64,000 nucleotides of DNA from Pseudobacter sp. Lineage in GTDB: Bacteria; Bacteroidota; Bacteroidia; Chitinophagales; Chitinophagaceae. This document shows positions 1-7,181 of this stretch, piece by piece; the stretch's first letter is position 1, and each line of letters opens with the position of its first letter. The notes below the pieces were generated by a model. That model was not told where the DNA came from. It searched no databases and saw only the letters and a program-made list of their open reading frames with translations. The stretch spans positions 248,001 to 312,000 of the forward strand of contig JAFIGX010000003.1 in assembly GCA_017849455.1 (NCBI GenBank), read 5' to 3'. A program made the translations under genes and the position numbers.

Positions 1-4
1 TATT

Positions 5-1135
5 ATGCGGAGATTAGATATGCATACGTATATCCATCAGCTTGAAAATTGGCCAAATTTTACCTGGAAACAAGACAAAATCGCTCTCAAATTGGCTAAA
101 GTGCGTCACAATCAAGGGCGATTACTTGCCAGGATGGAAGGCATGGGGTTTCGCTTACAAGCCGAAGCCAACTTGCACACGCTTACGCTGGATGTTTTGA
201 AATCAAGCGAGATCGAGGGCGAAATTTAAAATCCTGACCAGGTACGGTCATCTATCGCAAGAAGGCTCGGTATGGATATAGCTGGCCTTATTCCGGCAGA
301 CCGGCATGTTGAAGGCATTGTAGAAATGATGCTAGACGCGACACAGAACTATAATGATCCCCTAACACATGGCAGATTGTATGGCTGGCATGCGGCTATG
401 TTTCCGACTGGCCGAAGCGGCATGTATAAGATTGTCGTCGGCCATTATCGCAACAATACTCCTGATAACCCGATGCAAGTTGTATCGGGGCCGATGAGAA
501 AGGAGAAGGTGCATTTTCAAGTTCCGGATCCCGATATTCTTCAGGATGAAATGACCCGACTGCTCGGCTGGTTTAATACCGATCATACGCTAGATCCGAT
601 TTTTAAAACCGCTCTTGCGCATTTGTGGTTTGTGACTATTCACCCCTTTGATGACGGCAATGGCCGTATCGCGCGAGCCATTACTGATATGCAATTGTCA
701 AAAGCGGATCAAAGTCAGCAACGTTTTTACAGTATGTCATCGCAAATTAGAGTCGAACGAAAAGCATACTATAAAGTACTCGAAAAAACACAAAAAGGGG
801 CACTCGATGTAACAGTGTGGCTTGACTGGTTTTTAAGCTGCCTTGATCGTGCGTTGGCAAATACAAAAGAAACATTGGGCGGCGTTTTGCAAAAAGCCCG
901 CTTCTGGGAAAAGCATTCCGTAACTGTATTAAACGATCGCCAAAGAGTCATGTTAAATAAATTGCTGGATGGGTTTGAAGGAAAATTGACTTCTTCCAAA
1001 TGGGCGAAAATCACGAAAACCTCGCAGGACACGGCGGGTCGGGATATTAATGATCTTCTCAATAAAGAAATTCTAATAAAGGAACCTGGCGGCGGAAGAA
1101 GTACAAGCTATATCCTCAAAGATATAGCAGACTAA
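5..1135 (+). pseudogene. Fic/DOC family protein, interrupted by an in-frame TAA
   Basis: The gene reads as one frame except for TAA at 227-229. The 74-codon 5' part (5-229) is a DUF4172/Fic N-terminal segment ending in SSEIEGEI, which fits the (S/T)xxxE(G/N) inhibitory helix of Fic proteins. After the stop the same frame continues with NPDQVRSSIARRLG and the Fic core. The catalytic motif HPFDDGNGR is intact (residues 124-132 counting from the ATG at 272), followed by a C-terminal winged-helix-like segment. Active Fic enzymes AMPylate target proteins. The stop separates the inhibitory helix from the catalytic core; the core could restart at ATG 272, preceded by AAGAAGG at 259-265. A single T-to-A change in a TTA Leu codon would explain it. 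Sequencing error is possible. Confidence 0.85.
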
Positions 1136-1215
1136 TTGCAAGCTGCGGCTTCCTTTCCTCCCAATTTATGCCGAAATATCAGTCCGGTAAATCAGTAAAA
1201 GCGATCAAATCTTCA

Positions 1216-1291
1216 GCTAATTGGTTCAAGAACTGTCTAACAGGAGGAGCGAGCATGACAAAATGAAAAAGATCGCCAATGGCGGCCTTTT
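1216..1291 (+). repeat. Diverged direct repeat, copy A (tRNA-3'-end-like scar)
   Basis: It starts with GCTAATTGGTTCAA (1216-1229), continues with GTCTAACAGGAGG-like sequence and ends in a terminator. The same order and near-identical spacing (68 versus 66 nt from GCTAA to GGCCTTTT) recur at 9243-9316. The GGTTCAA followed by an acceptor-like AGGAGG and a terminator resembles the 3' end of a tRNA, the usual integration target of genomic islands. The T-stem does not pair, so it is a scar at best. Confidence 0.45.
1267..1291 (+). terminator. Rho-independent terminator
   Basis: Arms AAAAGATCGCC (1267-1277) and GGCGGCCTTTT (1281-1291) pair with two mismatches around an AAT loop, and the right arm runs into a T-rich stretch. 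Confidence 0.6.
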
Positions 1292-1578
1292 GTGTTTTCA
1301 AACAATTTGAAAAAGGAGGAGACTATCTTTGGATTAGTTTTAGGTTGAACTGCACCATCTTCAATTTCAAACTTCCCTTAAAACCCACTTATCAAACTCT
1401 GCAAATTTGCAATTCATGAATTGTGAATTCAGAGCATCCCCTTCAGTGCTTTTGTTTGTATTTTAAGTCTGTTTACGTTTAGTAAACAAATTACTTTTTG
1501 CAATCAAAAGTTTGTCGGGGTTATTCTGATAGGCTGTTTGTTTATGCTTCGAGTATTTTACAGAAATACATCAGCATG

Positions 1579-2403
1579 TCACTGTAATATACCTGCTTTT
1601 ACACTTATAAGCCAACTCTTCATATCCTCTACATTCCTGCCCGTCTCTCCAACCATTTGTCTAATAAACGCGCTAGCTTGGTCAAGTTCAATTTGCGCTG
1701 TTAGAATGTTTACCAATCGATCCTTTAAGGCTTGGTTTCCTATGCACATCTTTTTTATTTCACGCCCAATGACGATCGCGGCAATATCTTCTAACTCTCG
1801 TCCAAGCTCCCCGTCAGCGAAAAGATCATGGTGGTTTTCATAAATTAAGTCTGAATGCAGTTCAAAATAGTATTGGAGAATACCTGCAATATCCCTGGCA
1901 TCTTTTTGTCTTTTTTCAGGCCGGTCGTCAAAGGCGATTAATTTAAGTAATACAATTGCAGGAAGGGTAGCTGCCTTGAAGGTGTGTCCAGTATCAAAGG
2001 ATGCATCAGCGGTACCCCCTTGGTAGACTTCAGCAAAACCGTTCACACGGATACTGGTCATACCTTCTCCTGTAAGTTTCACTCCATCATCGATAGCGAT
2101 GGCACCAAATGGCAGCAAATCAACCTGAATACCCTGAGGGCTGATCATGACGAACACATTTTCACACGTGTCTATAAAGCGATGGTCTCTGAGACGATCA
2201 CGTACTTTATCATAGATTTCTTGACTGGCAACAAGTATGGCAAAGTCCACATCCTGGGTTTGACGCGCACGTTTCTTTCCCCGGCTGTACCAATATTCTC
2301 TAGCTATAGCACCTACCATGTAGAAATCTATGTCGAGTTCAGTAAACACTTGCTCCAGCACATCAAGTACCTCTTTTAACTCTTCAAGTCTAATCTGTTT
2401 CAA
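1579..2403 (-). CDS. AbiEii-type nucleotidyltransferase toxin
   Basis: This 274-aa protein looks like the toxin half of a type IV AbiE system. The nucleotidyltransferase fold is suggested by VGAIARE (residues 30-36, the usual GGxA/GS position) and TQDVDFAI (49-56), which supplies the two metal-binding aspartates D51 and D53. A further acidic position comes in QVDLLPFG around residue 115. AbiEii toxins transfer nucleotides, in characterised relatives to tRNA acceptor ends. The start overlaps the upstream antitoxin gene by 14 nt, so the two are translationally coupled. The glycine pair of the canonical motif reads VGA, a mild deviation. Family assignment is likely; the substrate is unknown. Confidence 0.8.
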   Translation of the reverse strand: MKQIRLEELKEVLDVLEQVFTELDIDFYMVGAIAREYWYSRGKKRARQTQDVDFAILVASQEIYDKVRDRLRDHRFIDTCENVFVMISPQGIQVDLLPFGAIAIDDGVKLTGEGMTSIRVNGFAEVYQGGTADASFDTGHTFKAATLPAIVLLKLIAFDDRPEKRQKDARDIAGILQYYFELHSDLIYENHHDLFADGELGRELEDIAAIVIGREIKKMCIGNQALKDRLVNILTAQIELDQASAFIRQMVGETGRNVEDMKSWLISVKAGILQ

Positions 2404-3397
2404 TTTGATTTTTTATGTGTTTATCATAGATGAGATTGGCTGTATCAATACATCTTGGATCGTCTGTTATGAGCAGGTCAGCATAGACCAGCAGTGGTGG
2501 GGTGGTTGCCTGTACTTCGCCATGCTCGTACCAAAATTTATTGAATATGAGAACGTCTCCTTTTTTATCTGGCACTAACCCGATTGTATTAGCTTGTTTA
2601 CCAGTGAAGCCTGGAGTGTATAGCGTCAATACTCTTGCCTGTAAATAATTGGTCATTATTTCTCCAGCAGCTTCGCCACCCCACTCCATATTTATTTCTT
2701 TCACATTAATATCCTGCCAATTGTCCCGCTTTTCGTCTACCCAAATTTGGAAAGCACCTTTGAATAGGTCAGGCTTCAAGGTTTCCCTGTAACCTGCAAT
2801 CCAGCGTTCCAGCAACTCTCTTTTGTTTTTAAGTGCAACTTTTCGCTTGTTGAGTGGAAGTATATATCCTGCTTCAGCTAATCCATCTATTATATATTTG
2901 ATATTCCCTAACGCGATACCTGTTTCTTCCGCTAATTGCCGATATGTTCTTGTAATCGCATCAGGATTGTTCAGCAGATGAAAAACTGCTTTTAATCCTG
3001 TTTTAGTAAAAGCCCTGTTTGTCACAGGTTTTGCTTCCTTAATTGGTTTATTACCATCTAAGAAGATTGTAGCTTGGTTATTGTTGATGAAGATGTTCCC
3101 ATTTGCCTCCAGGTATGCAATTCCCTTCAAACGCAATTGCTCTCTGGCAGGAGCTGCTATTTGTTCCGCCACCACTAAAAGTGGAAATCGAATATCTTGT
3201 GCTTTCGCAACTTGATCTACCTGATAGGCTGTCAGGTGTTTTTTATACTCAACAATGAATTGCATTATCCGGTCTTGAAATACGATTCCATATACCATAT
3301 CCTCAGCCTTCCCATAAGGCTGCCAGGTAATTTTCATACCGGTGCTGTCTTTTAGTACTTTGGCTGCTTGCTCTATTATTTCTGCTTCCTTGTTCAT
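2390..3397 (-). CDS. AbiEi-family type IV antitoxin / transcriptional repressor
   Basis: This 335-aa protein is encoded directly upstream of, and overlapping, the AbiEii toxin. Residues ~1-120 look like the N-terminal domain of the larger AbiEi-type antitoxins, with a pattern resembling a PD-(D/E)xK-like fold (IVEYKKH, LLVVAEQ). Residues ~133-190 form a winged helix (TYRQLAEETGIALGNIKYI). The C-terminal half is the family's effector part. AbiEi antitoxins neutralise the toxin and repress their own operon by binding inverted repeats. The upstream DNA (3407-3520) carries exactly such an array, starting 10 bp from the ATG at 3397. Confidence 0.8.
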   Translation of the reverse strand: MNKEAEIIEQAAKVLKDSTGMKITWQPYGKAEDMVYGIVFQDRIMQFIVEYKKHLTAYQVDQVAKAQDIRFPLLVVAEQIAAPAREQLRLKGIAYLEANGNIFINNNQATIFLDGNKPIKEAKPVTNRAFTKTGLKAVFHLLNNPDAITRTYRQLAEETGIALGNIKYIIDGLAEAGYILPLNKRKVALKNKRELLERWIAGYRETLKPDLFKGAFQIWVDEKRDNWQDINVKEINMEWGGEAAGEIMTNYLQARVLTLYTPGFTGKQANTIGLVPDKKGDVLIFNKFWYEHGEVQATTPPLLVYADLLITDDPRCIDTANLIYDKHIKNQIETD

Positions 3398-3406
3398 AAA
3401 TTATTT

Positions 3407-3520
3407 TTGTTCACTTAGAGTGAACAATCAAAAATAGTGAACAAAATGGATAAAATTCTGCTTCTTGTTCACTAAAATAATTTAGTTCACTAAAAATGAA
3501 CAAGCCTAAATAGTGAACAA
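3407..3520 (-). promoter_or_regulatory. Operator array upstream of the AbiE operon
   Basis: Seven copies of the 9-mer TTGTTCACT or its complement lie in 114 bp. A perfect inverted repeat is at 3407-3415/3419-3427 (3-nt spacer). Single half-sites are at 3436-3444 (AGTGAACAA), 3465-3473 (TTGTTCACT) and 3512-3520. A second, imperfect repeat with the same 3-nt spacer is at 3483-3491/3495-3503. Position and symmetry fit autoregulation by the AbiEi winged helix. Confidence 0.75.
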
Positions 3521-3579
3521 AAATATTAATAAATTAATTATCAACATATTAGATGCCTATCAAAAATAATCGAGTTTCA

Positions 3580-3717
3580 TCAAAGTGCTTTGAACGTGAG
3601 CAACGAGTTCGCATACTCTTTCTTCATATCCTCCACAAAGCAATCTAAGTAATTTTCGGTCGTTCTAATATTGGTATGGACAAGCGCCTCCTGAATAAAC
3701 TCCGTACTGATAACCAT
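3580..3717 (-). pseudogene. C-terminal remnant of a tyrosine recombinase (integrase)
   Basis: Only the last 45 codons remain. They contain STEFIQEALVHTNIRTTENY, which matches the LGHxxxxTTxxY end of the phage-integrase family, with the catalytic tyrosine in TTENYL and H14 at the conserved position. The typical Bacteroidota tail of ~20 residues (VEDMKKEYANSLLTFKAL) follows. The N-terminal ~90% is missing; the reading frame is cut where the tRNA-like sequence begins at ~3718-3720. It is a dead fragment of the element that probably brought in this island. Confidence 0.75.
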
Positions 3718-3719
3718 TA

Positions 3720-3764
3720 CTGTTAATCAGAGGGTCTCGTTGGCTCAAGTCCAACAGGGGACCA
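3720..3764 (+). other. tRNA-Asn-like 3' half (attachment-site scar)
   Basis: The sequence reads like the 3' half of a tRNA. It has an anticodon loop CTGTTAA (anticodon GTT), stem TCAGA, variable region, T-stem GTTGG/CCAAC around CTCAAGT, and an acceptor-like AGGGGACCA. The variable loop is two bases too long and no 5' half exists, so it is not a tRNA gene. It touches the integrase remnant, as expected for an att site. The following 139 bases (3765-3903) contain nothing I recognise. Confidence 0.5.
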
Positions 3765-4032
3765 AAATTGAAAGGCAGCCGATTACGTCCTTTGGTATTT
3801 TTAGGCAATTTTTCACCCCAACGTATTCAACCTGGCCTCATTGTTATTTGTAAGGTCTCCGAAAATCGTCTCTAAAAAATCATTTCTTTGAACCCGTATA
3901 CATTTGAAAATTAGCTTATTACAAATTTTAGAGTCTCTATATTTTATACTTGGGTCTCTAACTTTCCGTTCCGCTTTCATCAATACCAGATATTCGCATA
4001 AAGAAAATCAAGACCAGGTAATTCTATTAACA

Positions 4033-4242
4033 ATGGAGCAAATCCAAAATCCGATGGAGGTCCTTAGGAGTGTTTTTAGCGAAATAAAATTGGGTGAATT
4101 CCGGGACGAAATATCAAAAGCGGTTGAAGTTTGTCTTACCACAACGAATCATCCTTTTTCTAAAGCAACTAGCAGGTATGAACTTTTATCGACATTCAGA
4201 AAAATCCAACTTCTTATAGAGGCAGCTTCATTATTACATTAA
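4033..4242 (+). CDS. Small hypothetical protein
   Basis: I do not recognise this 69-aa product. The open frame extends back to 3904, but the 5' part is low-complexity AT-rich sequence, so I prefer ATG 4033 (MEQIQNPME). The protein looks wholly helical and ends in a leucine/alanine-rich segment (IQLLIEAASLL). The next gene begins 5 bp after its stop, suggesting a two-gene unit within the island. Confidence 0.45.
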   Translation: MEQIQNPMEVLRSVFSEIKLGEFRDEISKAVEVCLTTTNHPFSKATSRYELLSTFRKIQLLIEAASLLH

Positions 4243-4247
4243 GCCAT

Positions 4248-4976
4248 ATGATGACCCTAAAAATAAAAATTGCATGGGTTTGGTTTGGTTTTGCCTATCA
4301 ATGGAATTCAACTTTCCCCAATCATTTACGGTTTCGCTGGTATCATTATAAGTTCTGCAAAGGGAGAGCACTAATATTCTCTAGCCAGGATTATCTTATC
4401 GAATGGGAAAATAGCATTCGGGAAAGACTCAGAAAATATCCGGGACAAATAATTCCTTCTCATGGTCTTAGGGCCATCCTTTATAAAATGGAAACCCAGC
4501 AGATTCAGGAAGTAGTCGCCTTTTTAGAGAGCGAGGATGTGGATCGGGGAATTGAGATATTTATACAAGATTTGAAATCCAATGAAAATAATACCCTGAC
4601 AAATATTGAAAGTCAGAAAACAGAAGATTCATCAAACCAAAAGGGCACTTCAGAGATAATACATACACGAACATATGTTATCGCATTGAGAATTTATTAT
4701 CAGCAGCATAACAGTGAACGTGAGTATAACAAGTTAATTGACTCTCCTGCAAAATATGAAGAAGCCCTCAGTTTCCATTTTCAAGTAAAAAAAATTTCAA
4801 CCAGTCTATATAAGCATATAGATTTTGACAACAAGAAAGAACTGATCAATCCAAAAAACAAAGGTCGGATTCATTTAAAAAAACAATTTGAACAAATCAT
4901 TAATGCCCCAGAAGTTTTTAACAAGGAAATAATTAATAGGGTGAAGGAAATATATGAGAAGCATTTTAAAGGATAG
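4248..4976 (+). CDS. Hypothetical protein (242 aa)
   Basis: I recognise no family. The first ~45 residues are aromatic- and arginine-rich (WVWFGFAYQWN), and the true start may lie later. Residues ~55-110 look helical, the middle is polar and probably disordered (NENNTLTNIESQKTEDSSNQ), and the last ~110 residues are charged and helical. It follows the 69-aa gene with a 5-bp gap. Its last 106 bp overlap an opposing small frame. With both neighbours it forms uncharacterised island cargo between the integrase/tRNA scar and the IS remnant. Confidence 0.5.
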   Translation: MMTLKIKIAWVWFGFAYQWNSTFPNHLRFRWYHYKFCKGRALIFSSQDYLIEWENSIRERLRKYPGQIIPSHGLRAILYKMETQQIQEVVAFLESEDVDRGIEIFIQDLKSNENNTLTNIESQKTEDSSNQKGTSEIIHTRTYVIALRIYYQQHNSEREYNKLIDSPAKYEEALSFHFQVKKISTSLYKHIDFDNKKELINPKNKGRIHLKKQFEQIINAPEVFNKEIINRVKEIYEKHFKG

Positions 4977-5182
4977 AATCTCATTTCAAAAAACTGAATA
5001 TATTTCTTTTTCCCGTTTGCCAGTTCAATGGTTTTATGAACATCTATTACTCTACTCCTTTCCTTAAACAATATTGTGTAATGATGCCCTCGCTCCCCGG
5101 TTCCTATAGTAATTTTTTCTCTACCCGACTGATCATTTATCCACATAAAGTAATTATCTATACTTATTTTAGAAAAGGCCAT
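4871..5182 (-). CDS. Possible small hypothetical protein, convergent with the 242-aa gene
   Basis: This is a 103-codon frame. Its first ~65 residues (MAFSKISIDNYFMWINDQSG onwards) have coding-like composition and lie outside the opposing gene; the last third is antisense to that gene and looks like read-through. No family is recognised. It starts 41 bp from the left end of the IS3 remnant, so it may be a truncated or shifted gene. Confidence 0.3.
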   Translation of the reverse strand: MAFSKISIDNYFMWINDQSGREKITIGTGERGHHYTILFKERSRVIDVHKTIELANGKKKYIQFFEMRFYPLKCFSYISFTLLIISLLKTSGALMICSNCFFK

Positions 5183-5276
5183 AAGTTACAAGTTCTTTTA
5201 TATTTAAATTAGTAAACAAAGCCTGGTAAGTCCCTCATAAATCAGACAGTAGTTTGATGTAGATTTTCTTTTTTGA

Positions 5277-5504
5277 TCAGTTCATTTTCAGCTGATTTGG
5301 TGTTAGATTATTCAAGGATTCATGCGGTCTTGGATGGTTGTTTGAATACCTGCTCCTGCAAAGCTGCAATGATATTACTGTCGTCTTTTTTGCTACTTAG
5401 CTAAAACTGTGATCGGGGCAATGATAAAATCCTGCGGGCCCTACTTACCGATACTTCCTAGCCTTCTACTGTCTCCTGGCTCAATCGCCCTCTGATGGCA
5501 GGGC
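5277..5504 (-). pseudogene. IS3-family orfB transposase, ends only
   Basis: The start of orfB is visible as RARRILSLPRSQF followed, after a stop, by SSKKDDSNIIAALQEQVF, the typical pre-integrase-core region. It then jumps to the extreme C-terminus, HPRPHESLNNLTPNQLKMN (5277-5342), the classic IS3 tail. Roughly 200 codons carrying the DDE catalytic triad are absent. Confidence 0.7.
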
Positions 5505-5759
5505 TCAGCCTTTTTTTGTGAACAGATCATTGAGGATCTGGCTGTCTAAAGCCAGGTCAGCATACACCTTCTTTAACTTCCCATTCTCTTCCCCCAAATC
5601 TTTCAATCGCTTCGCATCGGAGACTTCTATCCCTCCTTATTTGTTAAATGTCCCTTCTGTAATGCCGTGTTCCCGGCAGATCTCTCTGATCGGAATCCCA
5701 CTCTCTTATTGCTTCAGGATGCAGACAATCTGTGACTCCGTAAATTTTGTCTTCTTCAT
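5505..5759 (-). pseudogene. IS3-family orfA, decayed
   Basis: Translation from ATG 5759 gives MKKTKFTESQIVCILKQ, then a stop, then ESGIPIREICREHGITEGTF, a small deletion with another stop, and the coiled-coil part EVSDAKRLKDLGEENGKLKK ending in FTKKG. This is the helix-turn-helix and leucine-zipper protein of IS3 elements. The A7G run at its end is the usual -1 frameshift site for OrfAB production. Confidence 0.75.
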
Positions 5760-5807
5760 CTTGCGCAGTTAAAAATTGATCATTCCCTAATATTAAACTG
5801 TCTGTTT

Positions 5808-7154
5808 TTAAGGAACACTTACACTACCCCAGGCTTCGACAATTGCAACTTCAAAATCCTTGGCTGCGATCCTCCTTTTCGCGAGAAGGAATAGCTTACG
5901 GATTTTATCCAGAACGGAAATCTTATAGCTTCTGATATGGTTGGTCGGAATTCCAAGCAATATTAGCCATAATGTCAAGTAACCCATGCTGAACCTGATC
6001 CCCTTTGTTTGGAGAATTGAATCTAATCGTCTATTGGCAACTGATTGAAAATTATCTCCGCTTTGAGTAGAGATCAGAATTCTTATTTTTTCGAGAAAGT
6101 CAGTCTCAAAACTTATCAACGATTTTAAAAGTCCCTCTTTAAAACAATGGTTCTCGAGAATATGCGTAATATATTTCTTGTTTTTAATGCGAAGAATTAT
6201 CCCGGAACGGCTTGGGTAAATAGCGAGGATTTCCTTTAACTTCTCCAGATCGGGAATAAGGCCAGGCAACACAACCATATAATGGAGGTAGTTTAAACAA
6301 GTAACAAGTTCTTCATTAAGCATATGAACATCGGTTTTTCTTAAATAAAGCCAACTGTTCCTTCTGCAAATTGTTTTAATCAGGCCTGTAATCTCAGAGT
6401 CTACGTTTGAATTCCAATACTCAAATGAGTGCTCTTTTATTGGGCACGGTTTGTGATTGAGTCGCTTAAACAATGCTTCAGGTTTGAAGTTTTTGTTATT
6501 TTCCTCTTTTATCTCAATGAAGTTTATCGTATAATTATATAAATGTTTTTTGAGGTCATCAGGGAGCTGATCGAATTTCATTTTATCGTACTGCGGCAAT
6601 AAGCTTTGTTGGAGGCTTAATGAAAATTTATTCTTTTTGGAAAACTCAATTAGGCCATCTTCATTTCTAAATTCATGTCCCAGAAATGCTATGATTGCCA
6701 AGAGCCTTTGCTGGCCATCAATAACTTCTGTTATACCATTTTTCCTGATAAAGACATAGATTGGGTGAAGCTTAATTCCCAGTAATATGCTTTCTATCAA
6801 AGAAGATGCCTTGTATTTGCTCATGACTTCCTTTCTTTGATACGCTGGTCTTAAATTAAACTTCCCTCTTTTAATCATGTCAAGGATATCTGTTACTGTA
6901 TATGATGTGGGAAGGGTTTTTGAAAAATATTCTTGTTCCAATCCAGGTTTGAATCGTTCACTTAGATAGCCTCTCATCAATGCTATATGAGAATCCAGGA
7001 ACTCTTTATTACTGTGTAAATAATCTGAAAAAGAAATTTTTAACTGTGAATGAAAAAAATCCGCAATTAGACCATATCTATCCTTTATCCTGTTTACCTG
7101 GTGGTTTCGTTCAAGAAAATATTTGTCTACATGTTTTTCTATGTGATTGATCAA
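5808..7154 (-). CDS. DUF262 (ParB-like nuclease fold) protein, 3' end overrun by IS
   Basis: This 448-aa protein has the DUF262 signature: RPAYQRKEV (residues 102-110) and DGQQRLLAI (146-154). The DGQQR motif is shared with GmrSD-, SspE- and BrxU-type defence enzymes, where the domain binds or hydrolyses nucleotides. No DUF1524/HNH nuclease domain is visible. An ~80-residue N-terminal extension precedes the domain. The last four codons (VSVP) and the stop are supplied by the right end of the IS3 remnant, so the natural C-terminus is probably lost. It is the third gene of an operon, 27 bp after the shorter DUF262 gene. Confidence 0.8.
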   Translation of the reverse strand: MINHIEKHVDKYFLERNHQVNRIKDRYGLIADFFHSQLKISFSDYLHSNKEFLDSHIALMRGYLSERFKPGLEQEYFSKTLPTSYTVTDILDMIKRGKFNLRPAYQRKEVMSKYKASSLIESILLGIKLHPIYVFIRKNGITEVIDGQQRLLAIIAFLGHEFRNEDGLIEFSKKNKFSLSLQQSLLPQYDKMKFDQLPDDLKKHLYNYTINFIEIKEENNKNFKPEALFKRLNHKPCPIKEHSFEYWNSNVDSEITGLIKTICRRNSWLYLRKTDVHMLNEELVTCLNYLHYMVVLPGLIPDLEKLKEILAIYPSRSGIILRIKNKKYITHILENHCFKEGLLKSLISFETDFLEKIRILISTQSGDNFQSVANRRLDSILQTKGIRFSMGYLTLWLILLGIPTNHIRSYKISVLDKIRKLFLLAKRRIAAKDFEVAIVEAWGSVSVP

Positions 7155-7181
7155 CCTTGTCTTAAAAACGGGATTTGTAAT

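Larger units (their letters stand above)
1136..1578. other. Intergenic region with tRNA-3'-end-like scar and terminator
   Basis: There is no convincing gene. It holds the scar and terminator listed at 1216-1291 and, nearer the AbiEii gene, a 7-bp inverted repeat TGTTTAC (1470-1476) / GTAAACA (1482-1488) with a 5-nt spacer. That repeat could be a weak hairpin downstream of the minus-strand AbiE operon or a protein-binding site. The rest is AT-rich and featureless to me. Confidence 0.6.
5224..5823 (-). mobile_element. IS3-family insertion sequence, internally deleted remnant
   Basis: The ~600-bp element is bounded by imperfect terminal inverted repeats that begin TG. Left is TGGTAAGTCCC..., right (complement) is TGTAAGTGTTCC..., and both reach a shared CAGACAGT core (5243-5250 and, complemented, 5797-5804). 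Inside are a decayed orfA and the two ends of orfB with its DDE core deleted. A full IS3 element is ~1.2 kb, so about half is gone. I see no target duplication, so the flanks were probably rearranged later. It cannot transpose by itself. Confidence 0.75.

Noticed and set aside
3407-3520. Repeated TTGTTCACT motif as a CRISPR-like array
   Set aside because: The units are 9 bp, occur in both orientations and have uneven spacing; there are no spacers of uniform length and no cas genes. An operator array explains it better.
3720-3764. Functional tRNA-Asn gene
   Set aside because: Only the 3' half is present, the variable loop is too long, and the 5' neighbour is integrase coding sequence.
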